From Globisporangium splendens (lineage: Eukaryota; Oomycota; Peronosporomycetes; Pythiales; Pythiaceae), in contig VFIW01000050.1 of assembly GCA_006386115.1 (NCBI GenBank), positions 124,001 to 188,000 on the forward strand: 64,000 bases of DNA, written 5' to 3'. Shown here piece after piece: positions 1 to 10,873 of the stretch. The stretch's first letter is position 1, and each line of letters starts with the position of its first letter. The notes beneath the pieces are model-generated. The model ran no database searches. It saw nothing but the letters and a program-made list of their open reading frames with translations, and was not told where the DNA came from. Both the position numbers and the translations under genes were made by a program.

Positions 1-842
1 TTGGTGTAGCTCGTGCGAACGCTCCTCGACGCATTACCCTCCGAGTGACCATGATGAGCAAGAACGCAAGATTCGGCACAAAGTTGGTGTTCTTTTGTCC
101 GTGTCTCGCATATGCAGTCGGCAATGGACTTGTGGCAATGTGGAGGTGTATGCTGCTCTCAATGCGAGTCAAACACCAACCGCCAGAGCGCTAGCCATGC
201 TCATTTTCTTGACGCTTGTGGGTTTCGTATTTTGGCGAGAGATTTGATCAAGGTTCGATATCAGGTTGACTCAGTTCGCTGCAACAGATACCCAATGGTG
301 CGGCAATACACTTAACCAAATCAGCTCTCTAGTCGGGTTTCGTGCATCAATATCCCAATTCTTCTTGCTGATTATCGGACTGCAGACTTGCGATCTTTTT
401 GCGATCCTTCCTCCGTGCCATTCGTCCATCGCACGTGGACACCTTCCGCATTTGAGCGAGTTACAACTTTTTTCGCTTCAGGGTGCGCCACGATCTGGTT
501 GGACACCACAGGAACATTCTACCTGCCTTCTCCAAAATTTCGGCGTTGGCGCCATCGATGCGAACAGCACGCGCTTGCGAAAGACCCAACAAAAGATCCA
601 GGTGAGCTCATGGCATTGTGCACCATGGTGCAATGCACCCACAGGTTTAAAACCACACATGCGACATCTTCTGAAATATAGCAACACCCATTTTGTTATA
701 TAACCGTAATATAACATGTCTTGTCCACTTGACCACAACAATATCTTGATCAATCACGTAAGTTACGTATGGCTATTGTAGCTTACACTATTTATTCCCA
801 GTCCAGGTTGGAATCTTGGTTCACGGCTGGCTTGCCGCAACA
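1..842. other. Upstream stretch, no supported gene
   Basis: Only short overlapping frames below 150 codons occur here on either strand. None has a recognisable motif, a signal peptide or a promoter match. It is probably intergenic sequence upstream of the gene starting at 893. Confidence 0.5.
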
Positions 843-858
843 ACTCATTCTCCAATTT
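843..858 (+). promoter_or_regulatory. Oomycete initiator/FPR core promoter
   Basis: ACTCATTCTCCAATTT matches the oomycete consensus GCTCATTYYNCAWTTT at every position but the first. It lies 34 nt before the ATG at 893, a typical short leader. Seen directly; the role is inferred from the consensus. Confidence 0.75.
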
Positions 859-892
859 CCTCCCCACTGCGATCACGATCTTCCCAAGCAGA

Positions 893-1465
893 ATGGACCA
901 AGCCAAGACGCTGGAACTGGGCGACGCCTACGTCGCGGTCCCAATGACGCCCAAGGGGGCGTTTGCCGTGGACGCCGACGGGATCCAGTTGTACGAGTGG
1001 TCCACACCACTGAAGAGCCCTGAGGATTCGTGTGGAAGCCCCGTGGACCTCCGGTACACTTGGCATTTCCGTGTACTCGCTCAGATCGAGAGCCGCTTGG
1101 GGGTTGCGTCGTACCGCTCGTCTTACACGCTCCTCTTGCTCACCTCAGTCTGCAGCGTGCTTGCATTCTGGACCTGGTTCATACTCAGTGTCTTTGGAAG
1201 CGTGCTCGGCGTCGAAGGAGCGACTCGTTTTGTCGTCGCGTTCATGATGATCGCTGTGCAGTTGGGACTGACACTCTGGAGAACTCGACGCCTGGCATCG
1301 ACGCGCACGCAGATGCGTGCACGCTTCCACATCGCTGGATCGGCAGAAGACGATCAGCACGTGACCTTCTGGCACGCGGCTCGCGTGGTGCGTCAAATGG
1401 ACCGCCACCTCAAACTGGACGCGACCGTTTTCGCGTCTGCCCGTCCACTTGCAACAGCTGCGTAG
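893..1465 (+). CDS. Small two-helix membrane protein, unknown function
   Basis: The frame encodes 190 aa and ends in TAG. The ATG is chosen because a near-perfect oomycete initiator lies 34 nt upstream. The N-terminal ~75 residues are soluble in character with acidic patches. Two hydrophobic segments follow, at about residues 80-105 (SYTLLLLTSVCSVLAFW...) and 112-132 (ATRFVVAFMMIAVQLGL...), with a basic Arg-rich stretch (WRTRRLASTRTQMRAR) right after the second. The C-terminal ~45 residues look cytoplasmic. There is no cleavable signal peptide and I recognise no family. A topology with both termini on the same side is inferred from hydropathy only. The reverse strand also has an open frame here with no supporting signal. 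The gene stands alone. Confidence 0.7.
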   Translation: MDQAKTLELGDAYVAVPMTPKGAFAVDADGIQLYEWSTPLKSPEDSCGSPVDLRYTWHFRVLAQIESRLGVASYRSSYTLLLLTSVCSVLAFWTWFILSVFGSVLGVEGATRFVVAFMMIAVQLGLTLWRTRRLASTRTQMRARFHIAGSAEDDQHVTFWHAARVVRQMDRHLKLDATVFASARPLATAA

Positions 1466-3883
1466 TTCATCATGTTGACCACTGAGAGATGTCTAAAGTT
1501 TAAATAAGTTATGAGTCATTTACGAATTACGTGATGCTGTATTTTCCGTTTTGTCGAGTCGGTGCTTTTCAGTCGCCGCATCCATCATCTCATATCTGCG
1601 ACGCTGTGGGACTGGACCACCACTACATCGGTGGGGACGGATTAGCGAAAGCGGATTGGACGCTCATGCACAATCCAACTCGAATAGGATCGTGCAGGGC
1701 GTGAAAACGCGCTTTTTAACTAATATCACAGCGCATCAATCCTGAAACATCCACCCCAGAAGCTCCAACATGTAGCCATGTATTGGTATCAGCATTCGGC
1801 TCAGGCTCAGCCTGGATGAGTGGACCTGATTCCAGTATGGATCCGGAGCTGAAGAGCTGCTGAGGCCAGTGGCGAGATCAACCAGATGGTAATAGATAAC
1901 CAAGTGGAGTGTCCGTTTGGTCCGAACAAGACGGACCACGAAAAGCCAACATCGCACGCGTTTGGTCCAACTCCCCAGAAAGCATTAGACGTGCTTAGAC
2001 CTACACTGGGGACTGCGTGTATGAATGTGCACAATCGCAGCGCGCGATGCTTATTCGCGGTTGCATACACGCTGGAGGTTCGTGGCATATCGTCGCCTTT
2101 TTGGGCAGAGCTGTCCGCACACTGGACCCAAGTGTCCAGTTTTGAGTTGGCGGGAGAGAAAAGAGTCAGCTGGACCAGTCACGACTGTTATATAAATGGT
2201 ATGGAGTCTTTACGATAGGTCAAGATTTCGGCTGCAGTTATTCAAATCCGCATGGACGGATCAGAACGCCATGATAGGGACTTGGAGGCGCGATCATGGG
2301 TTGAAAATCAGGGATTGCTGTGCTCGTCCGGCATGACAGGCGAAGAGCGGCAGGCATCTGGAAACATGTCGCCTGCAACATGCGGACAAGCGTATGGCAG
2401 CGAAAAGCAGCCAAAATGCGACAATAGCACCTGTGAAAATCGACTTCAGATGGAAATTATGATTCTATGCAGAAGAAGCCAGGAAACAATTGCATTGACT
2501 TGTCTGGCATGGAACGTTCGGAGCGCCAGTCGACACTGTCAATTCCAAAAACTGCTCCACCGAACTTTAGAGCGTCAGTCGCCTGCTTCTCGAGTATAAA
2601 ATGGTCGGCGTCATTGCGTTGTGGCGGTGTGGCGTGCCTTCAGTGTCAGCATACTCTATGTTTGTGTGTCGAGTGGACTGTACCATTGACGGGCAAAGCC
2701 TGCCAAAAAAATCCACCGCGAGATTAATCATCGCTGGTGGTCGTGCATTCGCGATCAGCTTGCGACATCGTGTGTAAAATTCAACTTTGTCCAAACTACA
2801 GGAGGGCGGGCGATGTTTGGATGCAGTCGTGCGTGAATCTGTGAATACGCTTGGAAGAGGTGAAGCATCCGAGTGTGTGTGGATTTGAAGGAATGTTCGA
2901 ACGCTGGGCAGTTGTGGCAAAAGTGTGTCATCTTTTGTGAACTTGGAGCCTGTGAGAATCGATCGGATCTTTTCGAGGATAGAGCATGACGTTTGTATGT
3001 TGTGTACCTGTATAAGTTGATTTGCAGTCGCACCGACTTGCGACAGAAACGAGACATGCTCAAGATGCAATGGTACAACGACGAGCAGCGGCTGTGAAAT
3101 GCGTTTCCCTGAGTTTCCTTGCAGCAGAGCGGGAAGCGTCCAGTTTGCCCTGTGTGAGGCGGAATGTCGTCACGTTGTAAAATGGAAAAGAAGAAACGCC
3201 AGCGGTTGCGTGTTGCTGTTATGTTTTGCACAGCATCATGAAACAAACCATTTGATTTCTCCATGGCGAGTTCTTTTTCCCAAATGGATCTGGAGGATTC
3301 GTCCAAAGTGTCCTTTTTGAATCTGCACTGCCTGGAGTTGCCTTTTCGAAGGTTTGGTGGAGCTGGCGTCCGTTGCAATGAAGGGTAATACAATCCCTTG
3401 CCTTATCACCATCTGTTGCGTTGGATTGGCCAATGGAGAGCTCTTGTTGGCTTTGACTCACAGGTGCACGAAATAGAGTCAGTGAGCTTGTGCTTGTCGC
3501 TGTGACACTGTCGTTCGTCGAGCTTGGCTTGGTTTGGACGACGCTGGACGGGCCTTTTTCTAGTGCGTACGTGTCGAGTTGTGAAAGTGGCGGATGGATG
3601 AGGGATGGGAAAGAAAAGAGGCGCTCCCTCGCACTGGATGTCTGGGGCGTAAAGGCTGTCAGACTTGGGCCATGCCGAGCGAGTGCGCGCACGCCCAGCC
3701 TTTTCCCATTTCGAAATTTCCTTCTGGGTGCCCGCAAGTCAGTCATTCAGTCGCGCATTTCTCATTCGCCGTCCCTCACTCCGTCCTTCGACCGACGCGT
3801 GCGAATACATTAGACGTTTTGTACTCCCTCCGTCGTCCCTGTAAACAGTCTCTCCTCTGTGTGCCCCGTTGTCCTCTCCAATC
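1466..3883. other. 2.4 kb stretch without a supported gene
   Basis: Several overlapping frames of 70-210 codons exist, the longest on the minus strand at about 2755-3393 and 3219-3746. None shows a domain, a signal peptide or an ATG with a promoter match. The last ~150 bases are pyrimidine-rich (for example CTCATTCGCCGTCCC near 3761) and are probably the promoter and leader of the TPAP gene at 3884. A degenerate gene cannot be excluded. Confidence 0.4.
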
Positions 3884-6800
3884 ATGAAGATCGCTACTAC
3901 GATTGTCGCCGCCGCCATGGCTGCGTCGGTGGTCTCGGCTGGTGGATACACCTTCAGCAACGCCGGCGCGTACGAGCCTGTCTCGGCAGGTCAACAGCAG
4001 CAGCAGCAGTACGTGACCACGCCAGCGCCAACTCAGGCGCCAGCCAAGACGCCAGCGCCAACTCAGACGCCAGCCAAGACACCAGCCAAGACGCCTGTGC
4101 CAACTCAGACGCCTGCACCAACGTCAGCCAAGACGCCAGCGCCGACCCCAGCCCCGACGCCGTCGGCCCCAAAGACGGACTCGGGTAAGACTCCTAGCCC
4201 AACGCCTGCTGCTACGACTGGTACGAATGTGTCGACGCCAGCTCCAACTCCAGCTGCGACGCAGCCATCGACGCCAGCTCCAACTCCAGTGGCAACGAAG
4301 CCATCGACGCCAGCTCCAACTCCAGCGGCGACGAAGCCATCGACGCCAGCTCCAACTCCAGCGGCGACATCTGGCGCGAAGGTGCCAACTCCAGCTCCTG
4401 CATCAACCCCTTCGTCCACTCCAGCTGCGACCCCAGGTTCAACGCCTGCTGCAACGACTCCAGCTCCACCTACCTCTGGTACGACTACCCCAGCCCCAAC
4501 TCCTGCGGCCACGACTGGCACGAATGTGTCGACTCCGGCTCCAACTCCTGCTGCTACTACTCCAGCTCCAACTGGTGATGATGAAGAGGATACTCCATGC
4601 CCAACGATGCCGTACAACTATCCTACGCCAGCTCCAACTACCAAGGGTTCGACTCCTGCACCACCTACGTCGGGTACAACTACTCCAGCTCCAACGGGTG
4701 ATGATGATGAGGATACTCCTTGCCCAAGTCTCCCTTACAACTTCCCAACTACTGCTCCTCCATCGTCGGGTTCGAAGACTCCAGCTCCGGCTGGTGACGA
4801 TGACGAAGACACGCCTTGCCCAAGTCTTCCGTACAACTTCCCAACCACTGCTCCACCAACGACTGGTACGACGACTCCAGCTCCTGTTGCTACCCCTGCG
4901 ACTACGACTGGTGTTGACGTTGCGACGCCATCTCCATCGAAGCCATCTTCTCCTTCTAGCCCGGCTCCAACTCCATCGGGTGATGACAGTGATGGCAAGA
5001 CTCCAGCTCCAGCGGTCACTCCATCTGCTTCTGTTCCATCTGTTGCGACGCCATCTCCATCGAAGCCATCTTCTCCTTCTAGCCCGGCTCCAACTCCATC
5101 TGGTGATGACAGTGATGACGAGACTCCAGCTCCAGCGGTCACTCCTGCGGTTACCACTGGTAACTCTGGTGTGACTCCAGCTCCAACGGGTGATGATGAT
5201 GAGGATACTCCTTGCCCAAGTCTCCCTTACAACTTCCCAACTACTGCTCCTCCATCGTCGGGTTCGAAGACTCCAGCTCCGGTTGGTGACGATGACGAAG
5301 ACACGCCTTGCCCAAGTCTTCCGTACAACTTCCCAACCACTGCTCCACCAACGACTGGTACGACGACTCCAGCTCCTGTTTGCTACCCCTGCGACTACGA
5401 CTGGTGTTGACGTTGCGACGCCATCTCCATCGAAGCCATCTTCTCCTTCTAGCCCGGCTCCAACTCCATCGGGTGATGACAGTGATGGCAAGACTCCAGC
5501 TCCAGCGGTCACTCCATCTGCTTCTGTTCCATCTGTTGCGACGCCATCTCCATCGAAGCCATCTTCTCCTTCTAGCCCGGCTCCAACTCCATCGGGTGAT
5601 GACAGTGATGACGAGACTCCGGCCCCTGCAGTTACTCCAGCTACTACCACGGGTATCGGTTCCCCAACTCCAGCTCCAAAGAGTGGTGGTGCTACCCCAG
5701 CTCCTGCTGTTACCCCAGCTACGACCACCCCTAGCAAGGGTGTGGAAAGTCCAGCTCCGACTACGGTTCCAACTCCAAGCAGTGGCAAGGGTGACAAGAC
5801 TCCTGCTCCATCGCAGGTGACCCCAGCTCCTACCAGTGGCAAGGGTAACAAGACCCCTGCTCCATCGAGTGGCAACGGTGACAAGACTCCTGCTCCATCG
5901 CAGGTGACTCCAGCTCCTACCAGTGGCAAGGGTGACAAGACCCCTGCTCCATCGAGTGGCAACGGTGACAAGACTCCTGCTCCATCGCAGGTGACACCAG
6001 CTCCTACCAGTGGCAACGGTAACAAGACTCCTGCTCCAACGAAGGAAACACCAGCTCCTACGAGTGGCAAGGGTGACAAGACCCCTGCTCCATCGAGTGG
6101 CAACGGTGACAAGACTCCTGCTCCATCGCAGGTGACTCCAGCTCCTACGAGTGGCAACGGTGACAAGACCCCTGCTCCATCGAGTGGCAACGGTGACAAG
6201 ACTCCTGCTCCAACGAAGGAAACACCAGCTCCTACGAGTGGCAAGGGTGACAAGACCCCTGCTCCATCGAGCGGCAACGGTAACAAGACCCCAGCGCCTA
6301 CTCCTTGCAAGACCGATAACAAGGGCAATGTGACTCCTGCTCCATCGAGCGGTAATGGTAACAAGACTCCTGCTCCATCGCAGGTGACTCCAGCTCCTAC
6401 CAGTGGCAAGGGTAACAAGACCCCTGCTCCATCGAGTGGCAACGGTGACAAGACTCCTGCTCCAACGAAGGAAACACCAGCTCCTACCAGTGGCAAGGGT
6501 GACAAGACCCCTGCTCCATCGAGTGGCAACGGTGACAAGACTCCTGCTCCATCGCAGGTGACACCAGCTCCTACCAGTGGCAACGGTAACAAGACTCCTG
6601 CTCCATCGCAGGTGACTCCAGCTCCTACGAGTGGCAAGGGTAACAAGACCCCTGCTCCATCGAGTGGCAACGGTGACAAGACTCCTGCTCCATCGCAGGT
6701 GACTCCAGCTCCTACGAGTGGCAAGGGTGACAAGACCCCTGCTCCATCGAGTGGCAACGGTGACAAGACTCCTGCTCCAACGAAGGAAACACCAGCTCCT

Positions 6801-7924
6801 ACGAGTGGCAAGGGTGACAAGACCCCTGCTCCATCGAGCGGCAACGGTGACAAGACCCCAGCGCCTACTCCTTGCAAGACCGATAACAAGGGCAATGTGA
6901 CTCCTGCTCCATCGAGCGGTAAAGATAACAAGACTCCTGCTCCATCCTACGAGTGGCAACATGATCGAACACATCGAGTGGCAACGGTGACAAGACTCCT
7001 GCTCCATCGCAGGTGACTCCAGCTCCTACGAGTGGCAACGGTGACAAGACCCCTGCTCCATCGAGTGGCAACGGTGACAAGACTCCTGCTCCAACGAAGG
7101 AAACACCAGCTCCTACGAGTGGCAAGGGTGACAAGACCCCTGCTCCATCGAGCGGCAACGGTAACAAGACCCCAGCGCCTACTCCTTGCAAGACCGATAA
7201 CAAGGGCAATGTGACTCCTGCTCCATCGAGCGGTAATGATAACAAGACTCCTGCTCCATCGCAGGTGACTCCAGCTCCTACGAGTGGCAACAGTGACAAG
7301 ACTCCTGCTCCAACGAAGGAAACACCAGCTCCTACGAGTGGCAAGGGTAACAAGACCCCTGCTCCATCGAGTGGCAACGGTGACAAGACTCCTGCTCCAT
7401 CGCAGGTGACTCCAGCTCCTACCAGTGGCAACGGTAACAAGACTCCTGCTCCAACGAAGGAAACACCAGCTCCTACGAGTGGCAAGGGTGACAAGACCCC
7501 TGCTCCATCGAGTGGCAACGGTGACAAGACTCCTGCTCCAACGAAGGAAACACCAGCTCCTACCAGTGGCAAGGGTGACAAGACCCCTGCTCCATCGAGC
7601 GGAAAGGGCGACAAGACCCCAGAGCCATCGAAGGTGACCCCTGCTCCGGCTAAGGAAACTCCAGCTCCATCGTCTGGAAAGGGTTACAACACCCCAGTTC
7701 CATCGTCTGGAAAGGGTTACAACACCCCAGCTCCGTCGTCTGGAAAGGGTTACAACACCCCAGCTCCAGGATCGTCGTCGTACCAGCAGCAGCAGCAGCA
7801 AGCGGGCGGATACTTCGGCAACTGGCTTGGTGACTACTCGAGCGGTACCGTTCAAGACAAGAGTGAGAGCAAGACGCAGGACAAGTCCAAGTCGCAATCG
7901 CAATACCGCTACCTTCGTTTTTAA
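3884..7924 (+). CDS. Secreted TPAP-repeat mucin-like wall/adhesive protein, frame broken twice
   Basis: The start is ATG 3884: it opens with a signal peptide (MKIATTIVAAAMAASVVSA), then a short Gln run and more than 1,200 residues of Thr/Pro/Ala/Ser repeats. Parts seen: TPAPTPAAT-type repeats (about 4020-4570); acidic blocks GDDDEDTPCPSLPYNFP, each with one Cys; SPSKPSSPSSPAPTPSGDDSD blocks; a long array built on TSGKGDKTPAPSSGNG (about 5780-7640); and a Gln-rich, Tyr-containing tail ending RYLRF. The composition implies heavy O-glycosylation and a wall, mucilage or adhesive role; that is inference. The frame is not continuous. Compared with the earlier copy, one extra T near 5379-5381 shifts frame and would end the product with CYPCDYDWC at 5410. 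The array continues in the next frame, then near 6945-6985 a disturbed unit returns it to the first frame, which runs to TAA 7924. Both breaks lie in repeats, so assembly error is possible. I see no GPI signal. Confidence 0.75.
4682..5620 (+). repeat. Tandem duplication with 492-bp offset inside the TPAP gene
   Basis: About 440 bp beginning at 4682 recurs from 5174 with an offset of 492 bp (164 codons). It covers the GDDDEDTPCPSLPYNF and SPSKPSSPSSPAPTPS blocks. The second copy has an extra T near 5379-5381, after which the offset becomes 493. Homology fades near 5620. Confidence 0.85.
5780..7640 (+). repeat. Minisatellite coding array (KTPAPS / TSGKGDKTPAP units)
   Basis: Near-identical units encode GDKTPAPSQVTPAPTSGKG and GDKTPAPTKETPAPTSGKG variants. 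Larger blocks containing PTPCKTDNKGNVTPAP recur near 6298, 6862 and 7180. Because the unit is a multiple of 3 and short of stop codons in other frames, very long shadow frames also appear on the minus strand. Confidence 0.9.
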
Positions 7925-8681
7925 ACGGGACCCCACTCGCTAACGGACGAAGTTAGAGAAGGCAACCGACGTGTGAGCTTCCTCTTCAACGATGCGTATC
8001 GTAGCAGTTAGCAGTTTTGATCAGTTGAGTGCTCATACCGTGTATACGAACCATCCATAATAATGTGTAAGTACATGTTTGTGTTTTCATTTCGGCCGCT
8101 GTCCGCAATAAGTGCACACTAGCTCTTGGAGTGTGCTTGACAAATGAATTTCGCTCAAAACAATAAAGGCGCTGTGCAGTCGCGCATCTTGCTAATTTCC
8201 AGTACTCGATACCGGTATTTGTCGGTATTGCTGTCTGAAAAAGGGACACCAATCAATAGAAGCCCGCTTTATCATTTGAACGGAGACAAACGTCAGATAG
8301 AGAGGTTTTATCTAAAGTAGCCGTTCGATTGCGTTGGCAGCTCTTCCTGCGTCCAGCAGAGCAGGGAAGGGAAGGCCGTGGCGCGAGGAAGCCTGCGCGC
8401 TTGCTTGCCACAACGCATTTGCAGCACCGGCACTCGGACCCGCCGCGCTCGCCTGATGACTATGACCACCAACGCGCGCTATTTGTGTGTGGTGTGTCTG
8501 TGTTTGCGTTTGTGTTTGTTTGTTGAACTAACCTTTTGAGAGTCGCCAACAGACGTGCTCGGTCGAAAGAAAGAAAAGATCCGCCTGCGTGAGAAGGCGC
8601 TGCATGCAGAGGCAACTCTCATAATACAATCACGCGGCAACAAGACGAACGAGCAGCGGCGCACGACAGACAGCAGGTAGA
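7925..8681. other. Intergenic region, TPAP gene to FN3 gene
   Basis: No coding frame of note. It holds the 3' end of the TPAP gene and the leader of the FN3 gene. A run rich in TGTGTTTG lies near 8486-8525. No clear initiator match is seen. Confidence 0.5.
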
Positions 8682-8766
8682 ATGCGCGGGATGATGCGCT
8701 TCGTGGTCACGGCGGTGCTGTGCGCATGCGCTGCGTTCTTAAAGAAAGCGGATGGCATGATCTCAG

Positions 8767-8834
8767 GTACGTTTATCGCTTGGTTGCTAATGACCTCACC
8801 GTGCTTACGCCTTCTCTTTTGTATACATGCACAG
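8767..8834 (+). other. Intron 1 of FN3 gene (68 nt)
   Basis: Donor ATCTCAG|GTACGT and acceptor ATGCACAG|TCCCG. Removing it joins the signal-peptide exon to the first FN3 domain in phase (G|TC gives Val). Confidence 0.85.
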
Positions 8835-9337
8835 TCCCGTCGGAGCCGCTGAATGTTCAGCTGCAGACGGTGAGTCAGGACGCGTTGCAGGTGACGTGGG
8901 ATCCACCGGCGCGCGACGGTGGCGCCACGGTGTCGCCATACCTCGTCGAGTGGGACCCGGAGCCGGGCGTGCGCGAGGAGCAGGTCGTGCAGACGTTGAG
9001 CAACACGGGCGCGAACGAGGTGCAGACCGTGCGCTCGTTCGCGGCCGATGTCGACGAGGTGCAGCAGGTGAGCACGACGGCGACGATGGTCCAGGAGGTG
9101 CAGTCGATCACGACACGCGCGGCGCCCGGTGAAGTGCTCGGGGGCGTGTTCACGATCGAGTTCGACACGACGGCATCGGGTGGGAGCAAGCAGATCTCGG
9201 GCGTCATCGGGTACAACGCGCCGGCGTCCGGGGACCGCTCCAGCGTGCTCGAGATCTTGAATGCCATGAGCAACATCGGCTCCGCGGGCGTGCAGAGCGT
9301 CTCGCGGTCGACTGCAGACGCGCAGGGAGGGTACACG

Positions 9338-9340
9338 TGA
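9338..9340 (+). other. In-frame TGA replacing a conserved Trp
   Basis: The module consensus reads GYTWxVTF; here it is GGYT-stop-LITF with no frame change. A single TGG to TGA change accounts for it. Confidence 0.85.
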
Positions 9341-10550
9341 CTCATCACTTTCGTCGCGGCCATGGGCGACGTACCGCCGTTCACGCTCAAGTCGAGCTTC
9401 CTCACGGGCAGCGGCGCCAACGTCGTGCTCAACACACCCGTGAACGGCAACGTCATCGCACCGGGCAGCACGTTCACGCTCGGCTTCCGCGGCGCACAGA
9501 CCGCCGAGATCGCGTATGACGCGTCCGATGTCGCCATGCAGCAGGCGCTCGAGGCACTCAGCATCATCGAGTCCGTCAACGTCGTGCGCAACGGACCCGA
9601 CTACCAGCATGGCTACAAGTGGAAGACCACGTTCACGTCCAGCAGTGCGCTCAACGCGGGCGCCATGCCCATGCTCGCGGTCGGCGCGGATTCGAAGCTC
9701 ACGGGCGTCGATGCCGCGGCCGCTGTGCAGCAGCTCGCTGGCTCGTTCCAGTTGAAGTTCACGAATGGCGCCGGCACGACGGCCACGACGAGCGACTTGG
9801 CGTGGAACTGCGATGCCGCAACCATGAAAGCGGGGCTCGAGAAGCTCAACACGGGCACACTCGACGTGAGTCGCACGCAGCTTCCTGACCCACAAGACGG
9901 GTTCACATGGACGATCTCGTTTCTGACGCTGAAAGGCAGCGTCGCGGCGCTTACGAGCGACCTCACGCGGCTCACGGAGACGCGCATGGACACTGTCGTG
10001 TCGAAGGGGCTCGCTGTGACGCGCACGCGACCGGGGACGGTTCAGGAAATTCAGAATGTCAAAGTCACGACGACAGCGGTCACAGTGTCGACGGCGACTT
10101 TTTTCTCGCTCAAGGTGAGCTTCGCGAGCCAGACGACGACGACGGGGCTCATCCCAGCGAACGCGATGGCCGATGGCACGTGCGTGTCCACGATGCCCGA
10201 GATCCAGCAGATCAAGGTCACGACCGTCGACACCACGGCCGCTGGTGGCGACAACCTCGTGTCCTCCAAGACGGCGTTCCAGCTGATCTACACGAGCAAC
10301 ACCAGGGCCGGCTCGATCGAGAGAACGAACACGATTGTCGCGAATCCAGTGCTCGGCGACTGTTCCATCGCCGCTGCCGCAATCAGGAAGGAGCTGGAGG
10401 CGCTGGACGGCACCGTGGGCACGATCGCGGTCTCATCGAGCGCGACAGTCGCGACTCAAGCATGTACCTGGGCCGTCACTTTCTCGAATCAACCTAGAAA
10501 TCTCGTGCAGCTGCAGGTCGTGACATCGAGCAGCGGAGATCCAGTCAATG

Positions 10551-10628
10551 GTACGTAAGTCTATCCGTTCTTGAGCAGCTGGTGGAAGATCCATTGCCTC
10601 ACATGTGGTGCTTTTGTCGTCTCTTTAG
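10551..10628 (+). other. Intron 2 of FN3 gene (78 nt)
   Basis: Donor CAATG|GTACGTAAGT and acceptor CTCTTTAG|GCATTTCC. Splicing keeps phase and joins the last EVQ module to the closing half of FN3. Confidence 0.85.
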
Positions 10629-10793
10629 GCATTTCCTTTGACAGCGTAATCCTAACGGACCTGAGTGACCTCACGGTCACAGCGCAGCACGTCGATGAGA
10701 ACGTCCCGTTCTACTTTCGCGTGACAGCGATCAACCCCGCGGGTTTAGGGACGCCCGCGCTGTCGACGCCTCAATTTGCCATCCCAACAGCGC

Positions 10794-10873
10794 GTACGAT
10801 GATAAATGGTTCTTGTTTCTTTGCTGCGGAGTGCATGGTGATATCTGATATCTGGTGGCTGTATTGTTTACAG
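10794..10873 (+). other. Intron 3 of FN3 gene (80 nt)
   Basis: Donor ACAGCGC|GTACGA and acceptor TGTTTACAG|AAATTCC. Splicing gives IPTAQ-IPSVPTNV in phase, an FN3 to FN3 boundary. Confidence 0.8.

Larger units (their letters stand above)
8682..10793 (+). pseudogene. FN3 gene exons 1-3: signal peptide and first split FN3 domain
   Basis: Exon 1 is 8682-8766 (signal peptide), exon 2 is 8835-10550 and exon 3 is 10629-10793. The first FN3 half (PSEPLNVQLQT...LQVTWDPPARDGG...YLVEWD) is followed by several EVQ-type modules, with motifs such as NEVQTV, DEVQQV, QEVQSI, QEIQNV and PEIQQI. The closing FN3 half (FYFRVTAINPAGLGTP) is in exon 3. A TGA at 9338-9340 sits where the module motif GYTWxITF has Trp, with the same frame resuming directly after it. 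Confidence 0.8.

Noticed and set aside
2755..3746. Minus-strand frames of 212 and 175 codons
   Set aside because: No domain, promoter match or signal peptide, and they overlap each other. Not listed as genes.
4439..6931. Very long open frame (830 codons) antisense to the TPAP gene, plus another of 588 codons
   Set aside because: Shadow of a codon-multiple repeat: the unit lacks stops in several frames. The products are low-complexity with no start signal or promoter.
5780..7640. CRISPR-like or satellite non-coding array
   Set aside because: The repeats are codon-periodic within a secreted-protein frame, and the genome is eukaryotic.
8875..9895. Minus-strand frames of 238 and 421 codons opposite the FN3 gene
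   Set aside because: GC-rich shadow frames of a well-supported plus-strand gene with conserved FN3 motifs.
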